A stretch of DNA of 64,000 nucleotides from Paramecium sonneborni (taxonomy: Eukaryota; Ciliophora; Oligohymenophorea; Peniculida; Parameciidae): assembly GCA_905182985.1 (NCBI GenBank), contig CAJJDN010000017.1, positions 110,874-174,873 on the forward strand. Reading direction: 5' to 3'. A model generated the notes under the pieces. It worked only from the letters and a program-made list of their open reading frames with translations. It made no database searches and was not told where the DNA came from. The translations under genes were made by a program, and so were the position numbers. Positions 24,512-36,709 of this stretch are shown one piece after another. Position 1 is the first letter of the stretch, and the number at the start of each line of letters is the position of its first letter.

Positions 24512-24669
24512 AATTATTTAAATAATACTAATTAGTTAAATTTTTATAATATTTTTTTATTTACTATAGTCAGAACTATCAGAATCAAAAAAGATTTGAT
24601 ATTTTAGTATTTTTTGAATAATTTTAATTAAACAATAAATATTTTTACAAAAATCTAATAAATAATCAA

Positions 24670-27600
24670 TCATCTTTTCTACTTATTAAGTTCCTCTTTT
24701 AATTTATCTTCGAGCCATTTTGCCCACTTAATATTTAATAAAAGTTACTTTATGGAAAGGTATTCCTTAATTTACAACTTCAGAGAAATAGGATTTTAAT
24801 TTAACATCATATGCATTTTAATGATTTGAATTGATTTAAACTGATTAAGAAGTCTAAAATAATTTATAAATCTACCAAATTAAAAAATTATTCATAAATA
24901 AAAGTCTTATTTTAGGATGAAATCGAAGATGATCGAGTAGAAGGCTATTGAACTTTGTCAAGTTCAATACAAAGTTCTTCTATTTTTTCCTACATTTTCT
25001 GTAATTCTTATTATAAATATGCTTCAATTTATTTTAATTAAGAACAAATAGATCTAAATAAAAAAAAATATTTACTATAGTTTTTCCTTATCTTAAGATA
25101 AGGTTAAGATTTATGTTGCATAGTTAAGATTAGTTTATTTTAATTAGTCTATTCGATTATTTAAAATTTATTCATAAACTTTTTAATGATCATCTTACTA
25201 TTAGATTGATAACTTCAAATTACTAATTTCTTATTGTTGATTTAAGATCTATTATTCTAAGGTTTGATAAAAGGTATTATTAAGTAATTCAGATAATTAA
25301 GTATTTTAATTGTTAATTTATTATTCATAGGTTTAAATAACTAAATTTTATTAAAGAATATTGTATTAATTTTTGTAAATATCTAATTATAAAATTTCCA
25401 ATTCTTTTTATTATTAAATATCTTTTTCTTATAACTCTTCTAATAATTAATGATTTTTTTATTACTATTCTTCTATAATAATTTATTGATTATCTAGTTA
25501 TTATGTTTTTTCCAATAAATCATGAACTCCTTTCTCTATTTCTAATTTTAATATTTCAATCTCTTTTTAGTTTTATGTCTCTTTTTCTTCCAAATCTTAT
25601 TATAATTAAATAATTTTTGATTAAAGTTCTTAATTTAATAATTATAAACTTTCTATTTATTATGTTTTTTCCATTAAATGATGAACTCCTTTCTCTATTT
25701 CTAATTTTATTATTTCTATCTCTTTTTATTTTTATGTTTCTTTTTCTGTCAATTCTTCTTAAAGTTAATTATTATTTGATTCAAGTTCTTAATTTAAAAT
25801 TTATAAACTTTCTATTTATTATGTTTTTTCCATTAAATGATGAACTCCTTTCTCTATTTCTAATTTTATTATTTCTATCTCTTTTTATTTTTATGTTTCT
25901 TTTTCTTACAATTCTTCTTAAAGTTAATTATTATTTGATTCAAGTTCTTAATTTAAAATTTATAAACTTTCTATTTATTATGTTTTTTCCATTAAATGAT
26001 GAACTCCTTTCTCTATTTCTAATTTTATTATTTCTATCTCTTTTTATTTTTATGTTTCTTTTTCTTACAATTCTTCTTAAAGTTAATTATTATTTGATTC
26101 AAGTTCTTAATTTAAAATTTATAAACTTTCTATTTATTATGTTTTTTCCATTAAATGATGAACTCCTTTCTCTATTTCTAATTTTATTATTTCTATCTCT
26201 TTTTATTTTTATGTTTCTTTTTCTTACAATTCTTCTTAAAGTTAATTATTATTTGATTCAAGTTCTTAATTTAAAATTTATAAACTTTCTATTTATTATG
26301 TTTTTTCCATTAAATGATGAACTCCTTTCTCTATTTCTAATTTTATTATTTCTATCTCTTTTTATTTTTATGTTTCTTTTTCTTACAATTCTTCTTAAAG
26401 TTAATTATTATTTGATTCAAGTTCTTAATTTAAAATTTATAAACTTTCTATTTATTATGTTTTTTCCATTAAATGATGAACTCCTTTCTCTATTTCTAAT
26501 TTTATTATTTCTATCTCTTTTTATTTTTATGTTTCTTTTTCTTACAATTCTTCTTAAAGTTAATTATTATTTGATTCAAGTTCTTAATTTAAAATTTATA
26601 AACTTTCTATTTATTATGTTTTTTCCATTAAATGATGAACTCCTTTCTCTATTTCTAATTTTATTATTTCTATCTCTTTTTATTTTTATGTTTCTTTTTC
26701 TTACAATTCTTCTTAAAGTTAATTATTATTTGATTCAAGTTCTTAATTTAAAATTTATAAACTTTCTATTTATTATGTTTTTTCCATTAAATGATGAACT
26801 CCTTTCTCTATTTCTAATTTTATTATTTCTATCTCTTTTTATTTTTATGTTTCTTTTTCTTACAATTCTTCTTAAAGTTAATTATTATTTGATTCAAGTT
26901 CTTAATTTAAAATTTATAAACTTTCTATTTATTATGTTTTTTCCATTAAATGATGAACTCCTTTCTCTATTTCTAATTTTATTATTTCTATCTCTTTTTA
27001 TTTTTATGTTTCTTTTACTTCCAAATCTTATTATAATTAAATAATTTTTAATTCAAGTTCTTAATTTAATAATTATAAACTTTCAATTTATTATGTTTTT
27101 TCCATTAAATGATGAACTCCTTTCTCTATTTCTAATTTTATTATTTCAATTTCTTTTTATTTTTATGTTTCTTTTTCTTACAACTCACATTATAATTAAT
27201 TGTTTTTCAATTCAAAATCATTTATTTATATATGTAAGTTCTGTATATTCTACTTTAAAAGTTGTTTTTTATTTTTCAATTTATCTATATAATCTTAATT
27301 ATTATTTTGCTGTTCATTTTTAATTTTTTAATATTACTATACCTCATTTTGTAATTCATTATTTGTTTTTACTAATATATCTAATTAACCTTTTAATTCC
27401 ATCTCTAAATTTTACATATTCTCTACCTTATCATTTTAATTATCTAATTATAATTCTTCATAAACTTTAATTTTAACATTATCTACAATTTATTATTAAA
27501 TGTATTATTTCATTTAATATTCATTTATTTATTATTCTTCCATTAAAACAACTTGTTTAATTTATATATATAGTACTTTGTTTTTAGATCATAATTTCTT

Positions 27601-29320
27601 TTTCCATAACTTCTAGCTACTTTTCTAATTATTAAATTTCTAAAATGTCATCTTTATACTAATTAATTTTTTATAATTACTTAATTATTTTTCTTCTAAT
27701 TATTTAATTTATTCATTAGTTTTATTGTTTTCTTCAATTAGATCTTAATTTACAAAACTAAATAATTTGTTATTTTTACTGCAAATCCATATTTTATTTG
27801 TGCATCTCCATGATCATATCATCATATTCTTTCTTTAATTTTATTATATCTTTTGCTACATCTTGTTAAGTTTCAACTTTTCCTAGATTTAAAGATAATC
27901 GTTTTTTCTAATCATAATTATAACTTACAAGTTAATCATTTTCACTAATCATGGAAGACATTAATTTCATTTTTTATTGGTGTTAATTTTAAATTTCACT
28001 CATTCTCATTTCTAATTACTCTTATTCAAATTAAAATTTATTTTTTTCTATTATAGATCTAGGTTTTACCAGATTACAATTCTGTTAATCTTTTTTCCTA
28101 TTATTTTTACTACAAAGCCATTTTTTTTTCTTTAATCTTAAAAACACTAATCTCTGACGTTAATGAAACTATTTAAGCCTACAATTATTTCTTTTCATTC
28201 TCTGCCATCTATAATTCATTGTTTGCTGTTTCAAGTTTACCCTTTAATTCATTTATCGATTTTTCAAGTTCCTATTACTCATCATTTTCTTATTTTAATG
28301 TTTTTTTATCTGTCTAATCGTCTTCGCTCTCAGATTTTTAAGATTTCACTGATGCAGCACATTAATCTTTAAATTATTCAAGATCGAATTAACCAATAAA
28401 TTGGCTTTAACTTCTTTAATGTAAAGTTTCAGATCTTAAAAGAATTGTATTGCTTTTATTTCTAGTCATATAATTAATATTTCTTTTTTTTTCTTTTTTT
28501 ATAGAATCGTGTTAGGTTTATTATTATTCATTATTGGATGCTTGTTATTACTTCTCATTTTCTTTGATATAATCTAAATTAAAAATAAAACTACTTTTAA
28601 TTTCCATATCCTTCAATTAAAGTTTATCATCTTAATCTTTAATTTTAGAAATCAGCTTCCCAATTTAAGTGTCTTTTTAAAAGTTTTCATTTTTTAATTG
28701 ATTAATTAAGTCCTCTAAATCTTATTGTCTTTTTCTCATCTAATTCTTAATTTACTCATTATTTTAAATAAACTCAACATTTTCCTACATATGTTTAATT
28801 ATTACCTTTAACTACATTTCTTTTTTTTCTAGCTCATTTTGTATTTATGTATATTTCAATCTTCCTTTAGATAATTCATCTTCGATTCGTTAAATTTAAT
28901 CAAAGAGTTTTTCGTTTTGTTCATTTTAATTTTCATTCACATTCTAAATATAAAAATACTGAAACCTCTAATTCTTTAATATGTGACAAACACTATTCAT
29001 ATTCTTAGTTTAATATCATAATTTTATGTTCATATTGAGAGATATGATCTTCATTTTCTACTTTCAGTGAATTTAATTTAGAGAATAGAATATCTTGCTT
29101 AATTCAATAAATACTGATCATATGTAAAACTTCTTTTATTACTTCTTCCTTTTCTTAAATTCCGATCATCAAGATTTCATTAACTATTTTAATAGGATGA
29201 TATACTGTTGTTCCCATTGAATTTTTAGTGATATTCCATGCTATCTATAAAACTTTCAGATTGCTCCTGACTTATTTTTAGTATTATTTTATAAATCTAA
29301 TCTTCTGTCCATTCTTCCAT
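24670..29320 (-). CDS. Giant coiled-coil protein with 53-residue tandem repeats
   Basis: The gene starts MEEWTEDQIYKIILKI at 29320 and ends EELNKQKR at 24670. Several introns were located near both ends, including a 33-nt GTT-type intron carrying an in-frame TGA. Nearly the whole ~1450-aa product is Glu/Lys/Gln/Leu coiled coil. The middle is built of eleven 53-residue repeats (159 bp), each containing EIIKLEIEKGVHHLMEKTQQ. A length of 53 equals six heptads plus one hendecad, which fits a continuous coil. The tail ends in a compact block with KWAKWLEDKLKEEL. It is probably a filament or basal-body/cytoskeletal scaffold; no ortholog recognised. Not all introns were mapped, so the exact length is uncertain. 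Confidence 0.8.
25502..27250. repeat. Eleven tandem 159-bp repeats
   Basis: The landmark tatgttttttcc recurs at 25502, 25661, 25820, 25979, 26138, 26297, 26456, 26615, 26774, 26933 and 27092, exactly 159 bp apart. The inner units (about 25820-26933) look identical, while the outer units on both sides have diverged. On the minus strand each unit codes 53 residues of coiled coil. The long open frame on the plus strand is a shadow of this repeat. Confidence 0.97.
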
Positions 29321-30134
29321 TAATAATAAATTTAATATTTTAATAATTATTGAACATAAATCACGGATTACAATAAGAAAAAATACAAATAGAATATTGA
29401 TGAGAGAAAATTTATCATTAATATTGCAATAAGAGAAATTTAACAATATATAGATTATAGATTAAAGATAATATATTTCATAAATTCTTAATTAAACTTG
29501 ACAGGTGTATACAATCTAATTAAAAGTAGATTTATTTTATCTATTTTAAAAGGTCTTTACTTGCACTCAGGATTTGATAAAATATACAATAATATATGAA
29601 ACATTATTTTTCGTTAGATGTACTAAAATTTTTACTCAAAAATATATTTAGTATTTTTTTCTCCAAATTATTTATGTTTGCCCTCTATTTAATTTTTGAG
29701 AATATTTGTAAAAGAAAATAAATTGTTTTAAATATTAGATTAAGTAATATATTATTTTGAATAATAAATAGATGCAAGCTGAAATTTAAATAATTTTTGT
29801 ATTAATAAAGTTTATATTCTGAAGATAACTAAATAATTATTGAGTTAAAACAATTTTGATTAAAAATTAGCTTATTTTAGAATGACTTCTTTAATTTTAA
29901 GATATTTTTATTGAAATCATAAGAATTTATAAAAGTTTTTATTTTAATATGCAATATTTTTGTATATAAATTTTCTGAAAGATTTATTTTTATAATTCAT
30001 AAAAGATTCTCTAGATTAATAAGAGTTAAAAATTTTATTTTATTTATTAATAAGAAGTTTCAAGCAAAACGCTGAAATATACTAAATTAAATATTTATTG
30101 CTACTTAATAAAATAAATTTTAATAAAATAATAG
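29321..30134. other. Intergenic region between divergent genes
   Basis: This 814-bp AT-rich spacer lies between the divergent coiled-coil and FOP/LisH genes. It contains short hydrophobic open runs (for example near 29600-29760) with no recognisable protein. It presumably carries both promoters; I see no distinct site. Confidence 0.5.
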
Positions 30135-31975
30135 ATGCAATAAGAATTGACAGAGCTGAAAAATCTAATAATGTAAACTTTAGAAACAAATGGTTAATTG
30201 GCAAAAATTAGAGCATCAATTAGAGCCTCAGTTTTTAATGTAGTTGATCCTCAGGACAACCTTTAAAAAATGTCTCCATTTTATACCGAAAATAAACGAA
30301 TTCAGTCAATAAAAGAGCTAGAAACAGGTCGAGAATTGCTTGAACTAATAAAAGAATTTTTAAAATTTTATGAAATGAGTTATACAAACTCTATTTTTTC
30401 AAGGTATTGATTAAACAAAAAAATTAGTGAAGCTAATCTCAGGGAAGAAATTAATAGAGATTCAATTGCTAAAAGATTAAATTTAACAATAGAAGACAAA
30501 AAAAAACCTCTACTTCATTTGATATTAGTACAAGCTTAAAAGAATTCAAAGTTGCAATAGTCATAAAGCACAAAAACATTTGGTAGTGCGATTACAAGTC
30601 AAGAAATGTTTTCCCCTTAAAAAAGTGTCTCTTCTTTAAAATCAAAAAGTAAACCTTTAATTGGTCTTTCTCAATAAGAGTTTTTAAAGAAATAGAGTCT
30701 TTAATAAGTGTAAGAGATGAAAAGAATGTAAAATGAGATCTAGAAAAAGCAAAGAGAGGAGCTTTACCATAATGAAGTTATGTAGAAAGAAAGATAAAAA
30801 AGAGAAAGAGAACAAAATTAAATTCAAGAGGAAAGAAACAAATTAGAAAAATAGAATATAGAATAGATAAAAATGGATTAAGAACTAAAATAAAAAAGTT
30901 TGGATATTGAATTTTAACGATAAGCATAATTAAATTAAGAATCTGAATTAAAATAACAACAATTAGAGCTATAAAAAAAATTAATAGATTAATAGCATCT
31001 AGCTTTAGAAATTTAAGAAAACAAATTAATGGAATAGTTAGAGGAAAAAAAAATACAAGAGTCCTAAAAATTAAAAAATATTGAAAAAAATGTGAAAGAA
31101 ATGGAAGAAAAATTGAATGGTATACTTAGAGAGTAAACTAAAAGTTCAAATGAACTCAAATTAATTTAAGAATAAATTTTAATTGAAAATAATAGTCTGA
31201 AGTTATTGACTGAGAAAATTGAAAAGGATGAAATAAATTTATAAAAATTAAAGCAAGAAATTGTTATATAATAAGAGATTAAATAGAAATTCGATAATGA
31301 ATAGAATATTGTTAAATAAGAGATAATAAAATATTAAAATGAAAAAAATATAATATAAGAATAGTTAGAAGAAATAAGAAAATAATTAAAAGAAGAAGAA
31401 TAGAGGTTTTAGTATTTGAAATAAAATAAGAATTAAGAGATATGTGAATTGGAAGAAAAGTTCAAATAATTTTAATTTGATAAAAATGAATTAGATAACA
31501 ATCGAACTTATTTAAATATTTAATAAAAAGAGATACAGACATAAATTGATCTAAGTTATAAATTAAAAGAAGAAATTTCAGTAGAATAATAAAAATTGAA
31601 AAATGAAAAAGAAAAGTAATAATTATAAATAGAATAAATATAAAAAGAAAATGAAGAATTGAAAAAAGAGAGAGAACTTTTGCAGAAATAAATAGAGGAT
31701 CTTTAAATTAAATTGAATGAAGCTTAGTAAGAAATTGACATTTGCAGGGGTGAAATGCTTTCAATGTATAATAAACCACAAGTTGAAGAGGAAACTTTTT
31801 AATCAGGAGTAATATAGGTAATAAATAATAATAAAATATTAAGAAAGGGAGTGAAGTAGATGCAAAGGCAACAGCAGATTAAAATTTGAAAATAAGGATA
31901 GAAGAAAGAGAATATTTTGAAGATAAGGAGCCAAAAGAATATTGTTACAATTTGTTAGACGAATATGAATATTGA
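30135..31975 (+). CDS. FOP/LisH-domain coiled-coil protein (basal body type)
   Basis: Two introns (24 and 26 nt) give 596 aa. The N-terminus ELTELKNLIMQTLETNGQLA followed by KIRASIRASVFNVV matches the TOF-type start of FOP/FOR20/OFD1 proteins. LELIKEFLKFYEMSYTNSIF is a LisH dimerisation helix pair. In animals and ciliates these proteins sit at centrioles or basal bodies and are needed for docking and ciliogenesis. From residue ~190 on it is a long Glu/Lys/Gln coiled coil to about residue 540, with a short acidic tail ending LLDEYEY. The length and coiled coil favour a FOP- or OFD1-like protein over the small FOR20. Confidence 0.72.
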
Positions 31976-32103
31976 TATGATAATTTAAGTTAACTAAATT
32001 TAATTTATATAAAAGTAAATGTTAGAAATAGAAGTAGATTCTTGTAAAAAATTGGGTAAAAATGTTCTAAAAATTATTCTATAATTTATAATCAAATAAT
32101 ATA

Positions 32104-33116
32104 ATGTCTTAAATTGGATTAAAGTGGGAAATTCAACGTTTATAAGGAACATTACCAAATAAAATAACAAATCCTTGCACATTTTATGAGGATAATTTAT
32201 ATTTAATAGTTGATAACTATAAATAGAATGATTTGTATAGTCTAAGCTTAATTGATTTTAAATGGCGGAGATTATACAATGGAATTCCATTTAAGGCTAG
32301 GTGAAAATTGTATATGAACAATAGATATAATAGTTAATTTGTAATGAATCAAGGGAAAATATATTGTTATGGTGGAAGTATAGATATCGAAGGGACTATT
32401 TTACTTGATGAATTTTTGGAAATTGATGTAGTACAATTGAAATTCCGTTAAATAAAAAGCTCTCCAACAGGGAGAGTTGAACATAGTATGTGTATGTATA
32501 GAGGTTAAGTATTAATAATTGGTGGAAGGACATAAAAAAAAATTTTTAATGATTGTAAAACGTACACAATAGGAAGTGATAAGTAAAAATAAGTATGTAT
32601 AGTATTAGATGGAATTAAATAGAATTTGAACCTGCACATAGATTTGGTCATTAATGTACAGTTTATGAAGACACAATAATAATAACAGGAGGTAGTGATG
32701 GATAAATAATATTGGATGATGTCTGGTTATTAGTGGATTTAAGAACTTGGATAAGATTAGAAATTAAAAATCCTTTGTAAATATTTAGACATTAAGCTGT
32801 ATTGGCTATGAAAGAATATTTAATAATATTTGGAGGATGTACATTCGATGGCAAAAGATGCAATGATAATTTTTATGCATTAAATATAGTCACATTAAAA
32901 TGGATTGAATTACCTAAAGTAAGTAGACATCCATATCCTCGTGTGTAACATACAATGCTATGTTTATTGAATTAATCTCGAGAAGACATTTTAGTCATCG
33001 GAGGTTTAAATTATTAAGATCTCTCAATTCTTAATTTTTCTTAAGTAAATATTAAGTTTTAGATTAAGTTAAGATGGCCAATTTGGTCGATCTATAACCT
33101 CAATCATCATTAATGA
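32104..33116 (+). CDS. Kelch-repeat protein
   Basis: Two introns (24 nt starting GTGAAAATTG, 26 nt starting GTATAGTATT) give 320 aa. Several kelch blades are visible: IYCYGGSID, RGQVLIIGGRTQ, RFGHQCTVYEDTIIITGGSD, YLIIFGGCTFDGKRCNDN and ILVIGGLNYQD. Kelch propellers bind other proteins. The frame runs to a TGA at 33114-33116, overlapping the next gene by 43 bp if that gene starts at 33074, or by the four bases ATGA if it starts at 33113. An optional 18-nt intron-like stretch near 33046 would shorten the tail without changing frame. It may have a different end from the one given here. Confidence 0.72.
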
Positions 33117-34512
33117 GTTATCGAAGTCATACAGTTGAAAGAGAAGAATTCTTATAAGATATTCCATTTGAAGTACAAAATATTGAAGAAGGAACTTCAT
33201 TTTTAGAATTAGGTAAATATTATGAATGGAAGATTGAAACTAATTAAGAAATGTAAATATATGAATGAAAATTAGAAAGTTTACTCCAAGAACTGGGCAT
33301 TCAGTAGTATAATGTTAAGAGAATCTCTATTTATTTTGTGGATCAGATGATACAACTATTGTTAATGATATGCATTCTTATAATCTATTTAAAAAATAAT
33401 GGGAATAAATTGTACCTAAAGGAATACCTCCATCTCCAAGATCAGGTTGTAAAGGAGTTGCACATTAACATGATATTTATTATTTTGGAGGATATACTAA
33501 TAGAAGAGGAGAATACTTTAATGATTTATATGTATTTGATACAAAGTTAAGATAATGGAATTAAATCAGAACTACTAGAGAAATTTAACCTAGAGTTGAT
33601 ATGTCTCTTGTCATTAATAATGAAAAATTATATGTATTTGGAGGGGCAGATGGTAGTAATCGATTTAATGATTTACATTGTTTTGATATCCAGAATAATT
33701 AATGGCTCAAATTGTAAACTCATGGATAAATTCCATCTCCAAGATTTGGTCATACTGCAGAAGTTTATAAAAATCAAATGTATGTTTTTGGAGGTTGGGA
33801 TGGTTTCAAAACATTAGATGAACTTGTACAATATTAATTAAATATTAGTACACATATTCATTTGCTTCAAATTATTGGTATTTGGAGAAAGTGAGAAATA
33901 AACCTCCTTCTCGGTATAGGCACAGTAGTACTATAATTGGATATAGTATATATATATTTGGAGGTGTTGATGCTGCTATGACTCGATATAATGATCTCTA
34001 TGAATTTAATTGTGAATTGAAAGAATGGAAGTTTATCGAGACAGCAGGTAACACTCCTTCAGCAAGAACATTTCATTAATTATGTTCATATGAAACAACT
34101 ATTTATTTAATTGGTGGGAATGATGGAACTAAAAAAAATAATGATATGTAATTTTAATATTCTTTATCATTAAAAGGTACTCAATATAAGTATTTGATCA
34201 TAGATTTAGTGACTTATCTAGCATTTCATAATTAGAAATACAATCAACTATTATTCCAAAAGAAAATGGACTTATAAGTATCTTGAAAAATTAAGTAAAT
34301 GAATTAGAATAAAGATTAAAAGAAGAGTAAGAATTCAATTTATGTTAAATCTGTTAATTGAAAGATATTAATTCTGTATTATTGTAATTGATTTTTAGGT
34401 TTTTTTGGAATGTGGACATAGATTTTGTTGTTATGAATGTTCAAATAAACTAGAGCTTTGTAAAATATGTTTAAAAAAGCCAAACAGGATTATAAAAATA
34501 TATGTAGTTTGA
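33074..34512 (+). CDS. Kelch-RING protein, putative E3 ubiquitin ligase
   Basis: Four introns (23, 23, 20 and 23 nt) splice a 449-aa protein. Residues ~60-350 hold about six kelch blades, such as LYVFGGADGSNRFNDL, MYVFGGWDGFKTLDEL and IYIFGGVDAAMTRYNDLYEF. A short coiled coil follows (LKNQVNELEQRLKEEQEF). A C3HC4 RING finger of the HC type closes the protein: LCQICQLKDINSVFLECGHR, then FCCYECSNKLELCKICLKKP. Such architecture suggests a ubiquitin ligase with the propeller recruiting substrate. The last intron splits the RING and was placed by its conserved Cys/His spacing. The start at 33074 (MANLVDLQPQSS) could instead be the Met at 33113. Confidence 0.82.
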
Positions 34513-34642
34513 CCTTTCTAGCAGTATTTATATTCTTCATAAAACAGTTTATATTAATATTAAAATTACATCACAATTTTAAATTGATTCAGTTTATAAA
34601 AAATAAGGTGATTTTTGATAAATAAAATTAATATAATTGTTA

Positions 34643-36447
34643 ATGGATATACAATAGAAGATTGCCTAGCATTATGAGACTGTTTTATCTAAAACCCATT
34701 TAAGAACTTTACTTGATAATGAAGATAGAAACAAGCATATGGTAGCTTAATATGATGGAATATTATTGGATTATTCTCATGAAAAAGTAGATACTGAATT
34801 GATTGGATAATTTCAATAATTAGCTGATAGTACCAATCTTTTTGGAATTCTTAAAGATGTCTAATCAGGAGTATTGAATTATAATATATAATTAGATCAA
34901 ATTTAATTCCACTGAAAATAGAGCAGTATTACATACAGCATTAAGAACACCAGAAGGATAATAAGTTATAGTAGATGGTTAAAATGTAGTACCAGATGTG
35001 TATTAAATTTTGAATAGAGTTAAAGCATTTACAGAATCTGTTCGATCAGGAACATTTTTAGGATACACAAAGAAATAATTATTGAATACAGTAGTAATTG
35101 GAATTGGAGGAAGTTATTTAGGAATAGAATTCATTTATGAGGCATTAAGAACACATAATGAGGGATAATAGAAATCAAAAGGAAGATAATTAAGATTCTT
35201 AGCAAATGTAGATCCAGTAGATACAATTAGAGCATTATAAGGTTTAAATGTAGAAGAGACAATTTTTGTAATTAATTCTAAGACATTTACAACAGCAGAA
35301 ACAATTATGAATGCAAAAGTATGTAGAAATTGGATTTTGGAACAATTCAAATTATTAGGACATGAAAATGAAAAAGTAATAGTTTTTAATAACATAAGGA
35401 AATTTTGGAATCACATTTAACTGCTGTATCTACAAATTTAGCAGAAACAGGTAAATTCGGAATCAATGAATAGAGAGTATTTGGTTTTTGGGATTGGGTT
35501 GGAGGTAGATATAGTGTTACAAGTGCAATTGGAGTGTTACCATTAAGTCTTTAATTTGGTTATGATTACATAGCATAAGTTTTACATGGAGCTAATTCTA
35601 TTGATTAACATCTTGTTAATGAAAAATAAGTAAATAAGAATTTACCTGTTCTATTAGGATTATTAGGATGGTATAGAGCAAGTATATAAGTATAAATATA
35701 TATAAATATAATTTAGAAATATTAAGCATTGGCTTTAATTCCTTATGCTTAATGTTTATTAAGATTTCCTGCTCATGTTTAATAAGTTCATATGGAAAGT
35801 AATGGTAAAACAGCACTTGTTTATCCAGATAAACATGATTAATATTTGAGATCTGCTTGTCCATTTATTTTTGGTGAACCAGGAACAAACTCTTAACATT
35901 CCTTTTTCTAATTAATACATTAAGGTTCATAAGTTATACCTTGTGAATTTATTGGTTATGCTAGATCTTAAGCTGAAACTGGAGCCATTAATCCAGCAGC
36001 TGTAAGAGATTAACATGATGAATTGATGTCAAATTACTTTGCTTAAGTTGATGCTTTGGCCAGAGGTAAAACTAAAGAAGAAGTTATTGCTGAAGGAGTT
36101 AAGGAAGAATTATAACATCATAAAGTATTCCCGGGAGATAGATGTAGTTTATAAATTCTATTCTAAAATGAGGCTAATCCATATAATGTCGGATAATTAT
36201 TAGCACTCTATGAACATCGAGTTCTTGTTGAAGGGTATTAATATCTTCTCTACATAGTATTCTTTGGGGAATCAATCCATTTGATTAATGGGGTGTCGAA
36301 TTAGGAAAGGTACTTGCTAAAAATGTTAGATCAGTTCTTTTAAAAAATGTTGATAACCATAATAATTTAGATTTTACAGGATTTAATGCTAATAGTGCAA
36401 CCAAAACTCTTATTAGTCATTATAGAGCATTTTAAGCAAAATAATGA
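34643..36447 (+). CDS. PGI: Glucose-6-phosphate isomerase
   Basis: This enzyme interconverts glucose-6-phosphate and fructose-6-phosphate in glycolysis and gluconeogenesis in the cytosol. Four introns (25, 23, 27 and 23 nt) give 568 aa, close to the usual ~555. Family landmarks are [13 protein letters not shown] near residue 150, then [18 protein letters not shown] (first PGI signature with the catalytic region) and [19 protein letters not shown] (second signature). The N-terminus has no targeting peptide. The last intron lies just before the second signature, between VEG and ILWGI. All key regions appear present. Confidence 0.97.
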
Positions 36448-36709
36448 TTTATAATAATAAATACAAATAATATCACACAACATAATTTATATTTCTAAGC
36501 TTACCATTTATAAATATAACCAGATCTATTTAATTTAAATTTAAACCATTCTTTTTTACTTATTCTAAATAACTTTAATTACTTTTACTATTTTCATAAA
36601 CTTACATAAAATCAATTAATTTTTGTTAATACTTTATTTTTGTTGTTATTACATTTCAATTATAACTAGATAAAAATGATAAATATTATTATTGATTTTA
36701 ACCTTATCA

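Noticed and set aside
25617..27044. A 475-aa repetitive hydrophobic open frame on the plus strand
   Set aside because: It is the complement of the 159-bp coiled-coil repeats. The minus strand reads as ordinary Glu/Lys/Gln coiled coil continuous with good exons on both sides, while the plus frame would be an implausible Phe/Leu-only protein.
25502..27250. CRISPR-like regular spacing
   Set aside because: The 159-bp units are contiguous with no unique spacers and are coding; the organism is a eukaryote.
28440..28500. Apparent split of the giant coiled-coil gene into two genes with an ATGA overlap
   Set aside because: Counting the A-run correctly shows the frame continues through this point, so it is one gene.
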